From assembly GCA_019056875.1 (NCBI GenBank), contig DXJA01000040.1, forward strand, positions 1-8,396: a stretch of DNA of 8,396 bases, written 5' to 3'. The notes below the pieces were generated by a model. The model was not told the origin of the DNA and did no database searches. It saw nothing but the letters and a program-made list of their open reading frames with translations. Numbering within the stretch: position 1 is the stretch's first letter; every line of letters starts with the position of its first letter. This stretch comes from Candidatus Jordarchaeum madagascarense. Its GTDB lineage: Archaea > Asgardarchaeota > Jordiarchaeia > Jordiarchaeales > Jordiarchaeaceae. The position numbers and the translations under genes are program-made. Below, one piece after another: positions 1 to 5,827 of this stretch.

Positions 1-2
1 TC

Positions 3-644
3 ATTAGACAAAAAATTGTGAAAACTATTTATCAGCATCATTATTACAAATCAATAGGATACGAATATTCTCTACTCCTTGATTTTATGGAAGAAATTTT
101 AACTAAGTACCCAAAGATGGAAAATAATATTCTCGAAATTTTTAATAAAATATACACTAGAGAATTTCCTAAAAAAGGTGAACAAATACTAATCGAACAT
201 GTAAAAATAAATGGCTATCAATTCATACTTTCCGGCCTCTTAACTCATATAGATCCGAGTAAAAATAATTTAAGTTTAAGAAGACATTTTAAAGGCGTGG
301 GATACTTTGATGGACTTAATATACCTAAGCAAGCGGGAGACTATGGACTAACCGAAATTACACCCGGATCTTGGAACCTACAAACAGAATATTATTCAAA
401 AAATGGCGAATTTAAGGGAGCATATTACAACATAAATACCCCTATAGAATTTTATCCTCCCAATAGATTTAGATACATAGATCTTGCTATAGATGTAGTA
501 AAATGGCCTAATGGTAAAGTTAAAATCATAGATAAAGAAGAGCTTAACGAAGCTTATGAAAATAAGGCAATATCAGAGAAGCTAAAAATAAAAGCTGAGC
601 AAAAGGCCCAAGAAATATTTGAAAAATTAAAAACAGAAAAATAA
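3..644 (+). CDS. DUF402 domain protein, FAU-1-like RNA-binding/RNase family, 5' end probably outside window
   Basis: The frame ends with TAA at 642-644 and is open leftwards to the window edge. A GTG at 18 is the only visible start and has no convincing Shine-Dalgarno, so the true N-terminus is probably upstream. Counting from the GTG, residues about 85-180 match the DUF402 pattern: GVGYFDGL, then GDYGLTEITPGSW, then the hallmark YYNINTPIEFYPPNRFRYIDLAIDVVKWPNG, given here only as landmarks around residues 135-170. FAU-1 of Pyrococcus is a longer protein (about 470 residues, from memory) with an RNase E/G-like N-terminal half that binds AU-rich RNA and has ribonuclease activity, and DUF402 is its C-terminal part. 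I infer this fragment is that C-terminal half. The last 28 residues are Lys/Glu-rich and probably helical. A shorter stand-alone DUF402 protein remains possible. The function in rRNA or mRNA processing is by family only. Confidence 0.75.
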   Translation: MRQKIVKTIYQHHYYKSIGYEYSLLLDFMEEILTKYPKMENNILEIFNKIYTREFPKKGEQILIEHVKINGYQFILSGLLTHIDPSKNNLSLRRHFKGVGYFDGLNIPKQAGDYGLTEITPGSWNLQTEYYSKNGEFKGAYYNINTPIEFYPPNRFRYIDLAIDVVKWPNGKVKIIDKEELNEAYENKAISEKLKIKAEQKAQEIFEKLKTEK

Positions 645-737
645 AGTAATAATTTAACTTGGAAAAAACAAAATTGTAATAGGAAACCTTTTAAAAAAAT
701 TCATCTATCACCTTTTTGGAAAATGTAAATAAGAAAT

Positions 738-750
738 GTTTATCTATAAA
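738..750 (+). promoter_or_regulatory. TATA-type promoter of the tRNA-Leu gene
   Basis: The sequence GTTTATCTATAAA lies about 35-40 bases upstream of the first base of the mature tRNA at 782. That is consistent with an archaeal TATA box and transcription starting near 770. No other strong TATA-like element lies between the DUF402 stop and the tRNA. Confidence 0.5.
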
Positions 751-807
751 TGATTGTAAACACACCATTGGTACTACAGTTGCTGGGATATCCAAGTCTG
801 GTCAAAG

Positions 808-825
808 CCTAGTAGGTGACTAGAG
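808..825 (+). other. tRNA intron 1, D-arm (about position 22/23)
   Basis: An 18-base insertion separates the D-loop (ending AAA at 804-806) from the 3' D-stem GGA. It contains the hairpin CTAG (809-812), a seven-base loop and CTAG (820-823). Because G807 and G825 are equivalent at the junction, the ends can shift by one base. A full bulge-helix-bulge was not found; it may be a reduced bulge-helix-loop type. Confidence 0.7.
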
Positions 826-832
826 GAGGCAG

Positions 833-856
833 ACAGGAATCAAATCCCTGGTCAAG
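833..856 (+). other. tRNA intron 2, anticodon stem (about position 30/31)
   Basis: A 24-base insertion splits the 5' anticodon stem GCAG|G. It can fold internally through CAGG (834-837) with CCTG (847-850). Removing it restores a perfect 5-bp anticodon stem. The boundary may shift by one base (832-855). The exact splicing motif is not resolved. Confidence 0.7.
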
Positions 857-877
857 GCTCAGGACCTGCTGGCGTAG

Positions 878-905
878 AGGCTCCCTGAAAAATAGAGCTG
901 CGAAA
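878..905 (+). other. tRNA intron 3, variable arm
   Basis: A 28-base insertion interrupts the long variable arm typical of tRNA-Leu. Removing it gives TGGCGTAG joined to GCCTGC, the usual archaeal Leu variable arm with a GGC/GCC stem. A 4-bp central helix is possible between GGCT (879-882) and AGCC (905-908), with bulges AGA and GAA beside it; this would put the ends near 878 and 903. A competing GCTC/GAGC hairpin (880-883; 895-898) exists. Ends are uncertain by 2-3 bases. Confidence 0.65.
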
Positions 906-922
906 GCCTGCGCGTGTTCGAA

Positions 923-952
923 AAGAAGCATCAAAACGATGCGTCTCGAATG
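923..952 (+). other. tRNA intron 4, T-loop (about position 59/60)
   Basis: The surrounding sequence folds as a nearly textbook bulge-helix-bulge substrate for the archaeal tRNA splicing endonuclease. The outer helix is GCGTG/CACGC (912-916; 954-958). The central helix is TTCGA/TCGAA (917-921; 946-950). Three-base bulges are AAA (922-924) and TGT (951-953). The inner helix is 925-932 with 938-945, which has one A-G mismatch and is closed by loop AAAAC. Removing 30 bases leaves the canonical seven-base T-loop TTCGAAT. Confidence 0.78.
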
Positions 953-985
953 TCACGCTCCCAGCACCATTATACCAATTAAGAC

Positions 986-990
986 TTTTT
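986..990 (+). terminator. Oligo-T terminator after the tRNA gene
   Basis: A run of five T follows the encoded CCA by about 16 bases with no strong hairpin before it. This is the usual form of archaeal tRNA terminators. Assignment rests on position and T-run only. Confidence 0.4.
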
Positions 991-1026
991 ACAGATCTGT
1001 TTCAAATTTCTGAGGGGAAGCTTTTA

Positions 1027-1047
1027 ATTATTAGGAAAACTAATAGT
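1027..1047. repeat. Small inverted repeat between the tRNA and the DsrE-like gene
   Basis: TATTAG (1029-1034) and CTAATA (1040-1045) form a 6-bp stem around GAAAA, extendable by a G-T and an A-T pair to about 8 bp. It lies 20-40 bases upstream of the TATA-like box of the DsrE-like gene. It is not followed by an oligo-T run, so an operator is as likely as a terminator. Confidence 0.25.
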
Positions 1048-1066
1048 TGATAATAGATTTCATAAT

Positions 1067-1076
1067 ATTTATAAAT
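1067..1076 (+). promoter_or_regulatory. TATA box for the dsrE-tusA pair
   Basis: ATTTATAAAT lies 55-64 bases upstream of the GTG start at 1131, predicting a transcript start near 1100 and a leader of about 30 bases that includes a GAGG Shine-Dalgarno (1117-1120). This is the best TATA-like match in the gap between the tRNA and this gene. Confidence 0.45.
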
Positions 1077-1130
1077 TAGAATCCTAACTGTTAGCATAGC
1101 TCTGCAAATTTGTTTTGAGGCTGAAAAATT

Positions 1131-1478
1131 GTGAAAAGGATTACGGTTGTAATATCCAGTGGACCTTATACCCATGAGAGATCCTATACAGCGTTAAGAT
1201 TAGCCCTTACATCTCTAGTTGAAGGAATGGAAGTTAATTTATTTTTAGTTGAAGACGGAGTATTTGTAGCACACAAGGGACAAGGACCCACGGAGTATGC
1301 AAACGCATTAGAATGGTTACAAGGAGCTATGAGTGAAGGAGCAAAAGTGCGTGTCTGTGGAGTTTGTATCAAAGGAAGAGGTATAAAACAAGAGGAGTTA
1401 ATAGAGGGAGCAGAAGTAACAACAATGGAAGGGTTAACCGATTGGATACAAGAGAGCGATCAAACAATATGGATCTAG
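1131..1478 (+). CDS. DsrE/DsrF-like family sulfur-relay protein
   Basis: This 115-residue protein is the usual length of single-domain DsrE-like proteins, which carry sulfane sulfur on a cysteine in the cytoplasm (TusD, DsrE and relatives). The opening strand MKRITVVISSGPY, a helix at residues 17-31, the strand VNLFLVEDGVF (35-45) and the second half VRVCGVCIKGRGI (73-85) fit the fold. Cys76 is the likely persulfide carrier, with Cys79 as a second cysteine in a C-x-x-C arrangement. The C-terminus (TTMEGLTDWI) matches the family's closing helix. The start is GTG with a GAGG motif about 10 bases upstream. The tusA-like gene follows after 12 bases, so they are almost certainly one transcript and probable donor and acceptor partners. 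No DsrAB, TusBC or heterodisulfide reductase genes lie nearby, so dissimilatory sulfur metabolism is not indicated here. Thiolation or cofactor synthesis is inferred. Confidence 0.85.
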   Translation: MKRITVVISSGPYTHERSYTALRLALTSLVEGMEVNLFLVEDGVFVAHKGQGPTEYANALEWLQGAMSEGAKVRVCGVCIKGRGIKQEELIEGAEVTTMEGLTDWIQESDQTIWI

Positions 1479-1490
1479 GAGAGGGTTAGA

Positions 1491-1721
1491 GTGGAAGCGG
1501 GTTATCATCTAGATGTAAAGCAAAAGGCTTGTCCAATACCAGTAATATTAATGAGAGACAAACTTAAGGAAATGAAAGAAGGAGAAATAATAGAAATTAT
1601 CACCGACTTTCCTTCTTGTAAGAATAATATAGAAAGAGCGGCCACAAAAGCAGGACATGAAATTTTGGGAATAATAGAAGGCAATGGAAACTTTAAGATA
1701 TACATTAAGAAAAGCGTTTAA
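1491..1721 (+). CDS. TusA/SirA family sulfur carrier protein
   Basis: A 76-residue protein with the diagnostic CPIP motif at residues 14-17. Cys14 is the expected persulfide-bearing cysteine that TusA proteins load and pass on for tRNA 2-thiolation, molybdenum cofactor or other sulfur chemistry. The length (about 75-80), the alpha-beta layout and the later D-F-P-S-C segment (Cys43, in the place of the usual aspartate-rich strand end) are typical. The GTG start has a strong purine Shine-Dalgarno, AGGAGAGGG (1477-1485), overlapping the stop codon of the DsrE-like gene, so translation is probably coupled. The pair dsrE-tusA is a common minimal arrangement in archaea and bacteria. Which enzyme supplies or accepts sulfur is not visible, because there is no cysteine desulfurase in the window. 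Confidence 0.9.
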   Translation: MEAGYHLDVKQKACPIPVILMRDKLKEMKEGEIIEIITDFPSCKNNIERAATKAGHEILGIIEGNGNFKIYIKKSV

Positions 1722-1789
1722 AAGTTAAAAATAAAATTCATTTATTTATCTTGCCAGAACTATTTTTAATTTAAAGGATTGTAAATTTC

Positions 1790-1810
1790 AGCCTTAATTT
1801 TTTTAAGGCT
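1790..1810. terminator. Perfect 8-bp hairpin after tusA, possible terminator or operator
   Basis: AGCCTTAA (1790-1797) pairs exactly with TTAAGGCT (1803-1810) around five T. It lies 69 bases after the tusA stop and 80 bases before the LysR start. The T-rich loop rather than a trailing T-run makes it an imperfect terminator, so an operator for the LysR-type regulator is an alternative. Confidence 0.35.
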
Positions 1811-1889
1811 ATTATAAATATTAATTTTAGAAAGTACATGTTGATAAGATAATCTAAAATAGAATTTAAAGTACTAGAGGAGAAATTCG

Positions 1890-2780
1890 TTGCGCATTGA
1901 TTTTTTGAAAACCTTTTTAGAGGTTGTTTCTGCCGGAAGCTTTCTTGAAGCTGCAAAACGACTGCAGGTAACACAAGCTACAGTGAGTAATCAAATAGCT
2001 TCTCTCGAAAAATATTTTATGGTCAAACTATTTGTGAGAACCAGAGAAGGAGCTTACCTTACTGAAGAAGGCAAAATTCTAAATAAAAGAGCTCGACAGA
2101 TTCTTGATTTTGTGAACATTACCAAAAAAGAAATCATGAATTCTTCTGAAAAATTGAGAGGCATAATCAAGATTGCAGCTAGCACAATTCCAGGTGAACA
2201 CATATTACCAATTATAGCAGGAAGCTTCAAAAAAGCCTACCCCGAGGTAGATATTGAAATCGAAATTGGAGACACAGGTAAAAGTCTAAAAAAACTCATT
2301 GAAGCGCGTGCCGACTTCGCTGCAGTTGGTAGTTTAATGAATTCTGTGAACGTATTCGAAACCAAAGTGATAGCAAGGGAGCGTCTAGTGATTATAATCG
2401 CAGTTAGTCACGAATTATCCGATAAAAAAACAATTGATCTTTCAGAAATTTTGAAATATTCTTTTGTTTCAAGAGAACCGTCTTCGGGTACTAGAAATGA
2501 AATTTATAAAATACTTAGTGAGCAGCATATTGACCCAAATAAATTAAATATGGTATTGGAACTAGGAAGCACAGAAGCGATAATTACAGCGGTTTCTGGT
2601 GGAATCGGAATCAGTATAGTATCTTCAATTGCAGCAGAGAAAGCTAAAGCTGCAGGATTAGTTAATATAGTCGAAATAAAGAACGCAAGAAATTGGCGTG
2701 AATTATTCCTAGTTAGATTAAAAAAATCCGAATATCCAGAAATATTAGAAAAATTCTGGCAAAGCGTGGATAAAGTGTGA
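1890..2780 (+). CDS. LysR-type transcriptional regulator
   Basis: A 296-residue protein, the standard LTTR length. Residues 2-60 form the winged helix-turn-helix; the core G-S-F-x-E-A-A-x-x-L-x-V-T-Q-A-T-V-S at 16-33 is characteristic, followed by the linker helix to about 88. Residues 90-290 form the periplasmic-binding-protein-like effector domain. The segment REPSSGTR (195-202) resembles the ligand-loop signature of the CysB/CysL/CbbR-type branch (RE-x-G-S-G-T-R). The start is TTG, chosen because GAGGAG (1877-1882) sits seven bases before it and the HTH begins at once. It follows the sulfur-relay genes in the same direction with 168 bases between, not the divergent layout common for LysR targets. 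Control of dsrE-tusA or of a sulfur or redox signal is therefore plausible but unproven. LysR proteins are sporadic in archaea and usually viewed as bacterial acquisitions; base composition here does not stand out. Confidence 0.9.
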   Translation: MRIDFLKTFLEVVSAGSFLEAAKRLQVTQATVSNQIASLEKYFMVKLFVRTREGAYLTEEGKILNKRARQILDFVNITKKEIMNSSEKLRGIIKIAASTIPGEHILPIIAGSFKKAYPEVDIEIEIGDTGKSLKKLIEARADFAAVGSLMNSVNVFETKVIARERLVIIIAVSHELSDKKTIDLSEILKYSFVSREPSSGTRNEIYKILSEQHIDPNKLNMVLELGSTEAIITAVSGGIGISIVSSIAAEKAKAAGLVNIVEIKNARNWRELFLVRLKKSEYPEILEKFWQSVDKV

Positions 2781-2883
2781 ATCTATTAATAACTTACTGG
2801 TTTTAAGTTTAGAGTGTTGTTTAGTACTTGTTTAGAACATATCGTTTTTTGTAAAAGATTAATTAAAGAAGAGGAGTTAATGT

Positions 2884-3851
2884 CTAAGTCAAATCTGCAA
2901 TATCTATTCCGCACTCAGCTATTCTATCTAGCATATCAACTATAGTGTTTAGTGGTGTTGCCAAAACCGGAGCTTGATTTAAAATTTCTTCATACGCGTC
3001 AGCTAAGGACTTTTCAAGTTCAGGTTTTTTAGCTATAGTCTTCGCCGCTAAATTCACGTCTTTTCTCAAAAGCGCCTCAATTGCATTTGAGTGAATCTCC
3101 TGTGTTATCTGACTCAAGTCTAAAATTTTTTGAAGCACCGTTTGAGGTATAGGTGTTTTCTGGAGCAGAGCAATTTGTTCTGCAATTTTTACAGCATAGT
3201 CAGCTAATGCCTCAATACTTTTTACAACTGCACGATAATCCAGACATTCTATTGCAGTTACTCCCATTTTCTCAGCTAGCCGAGGATCTTGTACCGCGGC
3301 TCTGAGCTGTCGGACAATTAAGAAGTAAAGTCTATTGACCTCTTCATCCCGATTAATAACGTTTTTCGCCAATTTATCATCAAGTTCCTTAAGAGCAGTA
3401 ATTACCTCCTCCTGCATTTTAGCAGCAATTAGATAAGTTCTTTTCATCGTTCTCCTTAAGGGAACCGCGGATGGAGAGAGTAAACATTGAAAGGTAATCT
3501 CACGGGCATCTTCCTCAACTATTTCCACACCAACCAACTGCTGTAATGAGTTCTTAACCTCTTCCCGCTGATAGGGATTTATCCTAGGACCTTTTGATTT
3601 TAAACGAATAATATCATACCCATAAAGATACTTTGCAGTAATCTCACGGGTAAAACCTTCATCCATTTCAATTTCAGCGACGCTTAAATGTTCTCTTTCC
3701 GAATATTTAGGATCTACTAAGAGGGCCCCATCTCCTCTTTCGGTGATTGCTACTAGGTCTCCTCTCTTTAGTCCTAGCCGTTTTATCCAGTCCTTAGGGA
3801 GACTTATAAAAAAGTGCTGCCTCCCGTTTTCTGCAGTTTTCTAACTTCCAT
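2884..3851 (-). CDS. PhoU-type phosphate uptake regulator with AbrB/SpoVT N-terminus, interrupted by a -1 frameshift
   Basis: The intact part encodes two PhoU-like helical repeats, seen in segments such as RDEEVNRLYFLIVRQLRAA and VKSIEALADYAVKIAEQIALL, preceded by about 60 residues linking to an AbrB/SpoVT DNA-binding domain. An ATG at 3851 begins MEVRKLQKTGGST, then the frame hits TAA. One base over, the frame continues as ISLPKDWIKRLGLKRGD and runs unbroken to the stop at 2884. The break lies in a run of six A (plus strand 3808-3813). Adding one base restores a protein of about 322 residues, a usual size for archaeal AbrB-PhoU proteins. Such proteins are thought to regulate phosphate uptake genes by DNA binding. 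A downstream ATG at 3666 would give only the PhoU part. The frameshift could be real, a sequencing indel, or programmed slippage. No pst transporter genes are in the window. Confidence 0.85.
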
Positions 3852-3879
3852 TTTTTCCAAACCCCATTTGAGATGATAT

Positions 3880-3893
3880 CAAAATATAAAAGC
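3880..3893 (-). promoter_or_regulatory. TATA-like promoter for the phoU-type gene
   Basis: On the minus strand the sequence reads GCTTTTATATTTTG, centred about 35 bases upstream of the ATG at 3851. It implies a very short leader of roughly 10 bases carrying GGA just before the start. A palindrome TGATATCA (3874-3881) overlaps its downstream edge. A second TATA-like stretch, TATATATA near 3938-3947, could serve either strand. Confidence 0.4.
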
Positions 3894-3894
3894 T

Positions 3895-3934
3895 AAATTC
3901 TTTAATACTTGAACCGTGCAACAGAAATTCTTTA
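3895..3934. repeat. Direct repeat AAATTCTTTA in the phoU/polD divergent region
   Basis: Two exact 10-base copies, at 3895-3904 and 3925-3934, start 30 bases apart (about three helical turns). They lie just upstream of the phoU-gene TATA-like box. The spacing on one face of the helix suggests paired operator half-sites, perhaps for the AbrB-type regulator itself. AT-rich sequence makes chance repeats likely, so confidence is low. Confidence 0.25.
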
Positions 3935-4047
3935 GAGGTATATATAGGTTTGGGTAAGATTTAATATTGTATTAACATTTTGTTTTTTACATATTAGTAT
4001 TTACTTCAAAATCGAATTCTACAGAAAATAACAGTTTTGAAAATTAC

Positions 4048-4060
4048 AAAAAGTTATATC
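4048..4060 (+). promoter_or_regulatory. Promoter of the PolD small subunit gene
   Basis: The stretch around AAGTTATATC, preceded by A-rich sequence in the BRE position, predicts a transcript start near 4083 and a leader of about 27 bases before the GTG at 4110. An alternative TATATATA at 3938-3947 would give a leader of about 140 bases. Confidence 0.35.
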
Positions 4061-4109
4061 TCTCCACTCATCCTTTAAAAAATAGAGTTAAAGGAGAAGA
4101 TGAAGAAAC

Positions 4110-5726
4110 GTGCAAGCTAAGGACAGGATCAAAAGAGCATTAAAAATTATTCTTGATGCAGGATATCAGATTACTCCAGAAACCCTAAAAGCCCTATCAC
4201 TTTATGAGGATCCAGAAGAGATTGCAAAAGAATTAATTCCGAAAATCGAAGAAACCTCAGAAGACGTCATTACAATAGACAAAAAATACATCAATATATT
4301 AGAAAAAAAATTTGAAACAATAACCGAGATTGGAAAGACGGAACCCCCCCAAAAAATAAATCAAATAACCGATATAACAAAAACAGAAAAAGCAACACCA
4401 ACCCATGACTCTATTACCAAAAAAACAGCAATTCTAGAGCCATATACTGCTGACCAATCTGTATTAACTCAAGAACCTGCAAAGAGATATTTAGCAAAAG
4501 ATGTTGAAACCAGATTTGAAATAATATTTGATCCCACAGAAAGAATGAAAGGAAAAGGCACCCTTGAAAATTTTATAGAATATTTTAGAGACAGATACAA
4601 GAGAATATACAACCTCTTTCTAAAAAGAGGAGATATAGAAAACGTAACTAAATTTTCAGAAATCCCCAAAAGTAAAGATAAAAAAACCAAAATAATAGGA
4701 ATAATTACCTCAATTCAACAAACAAAGCAAGGCCATATAATAATGGAGCTAGAAGACCTTGAAGACACGATTAAAGCAATTATAATGCAAAAAAATGCGG
4801 AATTAATAAGTAAAGCAGAACTTTTAATGTTGGATCAAGTAATATGCTTTGACGGCCATTTATACAACGATATGTTCATCGTAAATGATTTCGTATGGCC
4901 AGACATTCCACTCAAACATGAAAGAAATAAAGCAAACGAACCAGTCTGTGCAGCATTTATTTCCGACATACATTTTGGCAGCAAAAAATTCCTAGCCGAC
5001 TCCTTCAAACAATTCACACAATGGCTAAATGGACACATAGGAGACGAAAGAAGCAGAGAACTGGCAAGCCGCGTAAAATATCTTATAATCGCAGGAGACA
5101 TAGTTGACGGCATAGGCATCTACCCCACACAAGAAGAAGACCTCATGGTAACCGATATCTATGAGCAGTACGAAATAGCAGCAAAATACCTAGAAGAAAT
5201 CCCAGAACACATAAAAATAACAGCAATACCAGGAGGCCACGACGCAACCAGAACAGCACTACCTCAACCCGCAATACCCAAAGAATACGCAGAACCCCTA
5301 TACGAAATCGGCATAGAAATGCTAGGAGACCCCTCCCAGATCCGTGTTCACAACGTAGAAATACTAATTCACCACGGCGAAAGCCTAAACGACGTCATGG
5401 CAGCAATCCCCATAGACCAAACAAAACCACACGAAGCAATGATAGAACTAATAAAAGGCAGACACCTCTGTCCAATATTCGGAAACACACCAATAGCCCC
5501 CGAACCCCAAGACTGGCTAGTAATCGAAAGAATCCCAGATATACTACACAGCGGCCACATGCACATCAACGACACAGGAGGATACAGAGGAGTAATCCTA
5601 ATAAACACCGGGACCTTCGAAACCCAAACATCATACCAAAAATCAATGGGACTAGAACCCACCCCAGCCAAACCAATAATCCTAGACCTACAATCATATA
5701 AAATAACTCAACTTGACTTCCTCTAA
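4110..5726 (+). CDS. polB: DNA polymerase D (PolD) small subunit DP1 with Mre11-like exonuclease domain
   Basis: DP1 partners the large catalytic subunit DP2 to form the archaea-specific replicative polymerase and supplies 3'-5' proofreading. Residues 1-60 are the N-terminal helical region that binds DP2 or PCNA in relatives, about 65-125 is a low-complexity Lys/Thr/Glu linker, about 190-270 is the OB fold, and 280-538 is the calcineurin-like phosphoesterase domain. Phosphoesterase motifs are visible: D286-x-H288 (SDIHFG), GD at 329-330, GGHD at 375-378, HHGES at 421-425 and GHMH at 482-485. Motif III has Gly376 where Mre11-type enzymes usually have Asn. The length of 538 is normal for the family. 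The GTG start was chosen from the conserved N-terminus; GGAG (4093-4096) is 13 bases away. An ATG at 4100 opens a six-codon frame overlapping the start. The second half of the gene is strikingly C-rich on the plus strand compared with the first. The DP2 gene is not in the window. Confidence 0.95.
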   Translation: MQAKDRIKRALKIILDAGYQITPETLKALSLYEDPEEIAKELIPKIEETSEDVITIDKKYINILEKKFETITEIGKTEPPQKINQITDITKTEKATPTHDSITKKTAILEPYTADQSVLTQEPAKRYLAKDVETRFEIIFDPTERMKGKGTLENFIEYFRDRYKRIYNLFLKRGDIENVTKFSEIPKSKDKKTKIIGIITSIQQTKQGHIIMELEDLEDTIKAIIMQKNAELISKAELLMLDQVICFDGHLYNDMFIVNDFVWPDIPLKHERNKANEPVCAAFISDIHFGSKKFLADSFKQFTQWLNGHIGDERSRELASRVKYLIIAGDIVDGIGIYPTQEEDLMVTDIYEQYEIAAKYLEEIPEHIKITAIPGGHDATRTALPQPAIPKEYAEPLYEIGIEMLGDPSQIRVHNVEILIHHGESLNDVMAAIPIDQTKPHEAMIELIKGRHLCPIFGNTPIAPEPQDWLVIERIPDILHSGHMHINDTGGYRGVILINTGTFETQTSYQKSMGLEPTPAKPIILDLQSYKITQLDFL

Positions 5727-5785
5727 AAAGCGACCGTTCCCCAAAAGTAGCAAACTCTAAAAAAATTATAAAGAATAAAAATAAA

Positions 5786-5820
5786 TGATGTCACTAATAG
5801 ATATCATTTTCTGATGCCAA
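5786..5820. repeat. TGATGTCA / AGATATCA element just past the cdc6 stop
   Basis: TGATGTCA (5786-5793), AGATATCA (5799-5806) and TGATGCCA (5812-5819) are closely spaced. The 22 bases 5799-5820 match 7290-7311 upstream of cdc6 at 18 positions by eye. The element lies in the short convergent gap between polD-DP1 and cdc6. It may be a protein-binding site, an initiator site, or a remnant of a repeat bounding the cdc6 segment. Confidence 0.4.
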
Positions 5821-5827
5821 GAAAGCC

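Larger units (their letters stand above)
782..969 (+). tRNA. tRNA-Leu (anticodon CAG) interrupted by four introns, CCA encoded
   Basis: Reads leucine CUG codons. The 7-bp acceptor stem is perfect: GCTGGGA (782-788) with TCCCAGC (959-965), followed by discriminator A966 and an encoded CCA (967-969). T8 is at 789, and a D-arm with the GG pair lies at 800-801. A normal class II cloverleaf appears only after four segments are removed, about 808-825, 833-856, 878-905 and 923-952, in total about 100 of 185 bases. The spliced D-stem is TCC (791-793) with GGA. The anticodon stem is GCAGG/CCTGC (829-832 plus 857; 865-869) around loop CTCAGGA (858-864), with anticodon CAG at 860-862. The variable arm becomes GGCGTAG+GCCTGC, matching the archaeal Leu consensus. 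The T-arm is GCGTG/CACGC (912-916; 954-958) around TTCGAAT. Mature length is about 85 nt plus CCA. Intron ends are uncertain by 1-2 bases, and only the T-loop intron shows a clean bulge-helix-bulge. Standard scanners could miss this gene. Confidence 0.88.

Noticed and set aside
816..1013. 65-codon plus-strand frame over the tRNA region
   Set aside because: It overlaps the tRNA-Leu gene and its introns, its protein has no family features and is rich in Arg, Ser and Cys as expected from structured RNA sequence.
1831..1874. AAAGTAC repeated at 1831-1837 and 1868-1874 before the LysR gene
   Set aside because: Only 7 bases in AT-rich DNA and one copy overlaps the Shine-Dalgarno area; chance is as likely as an operator.
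2871..2942. AAGAGGAG followed by ATG at 2880 and a short frame ending at a TAG (2940-2942)
   Set aside because: It runs antisense into the well-supported 3' end of the phoU-type gene and encodes about 20 residues with no recognisable pattern; the Shine-Dalgarno match is probably chance in A/G-rich DNA.
5369..5671. 100-codon minus-strand frame inside the PolD gene
   Set aside because: It is antisense to the conserved phosphoesterase motifs of DP1 and has no family match that I recognise; long antisense frames are expected where stop codons are rare from skew.
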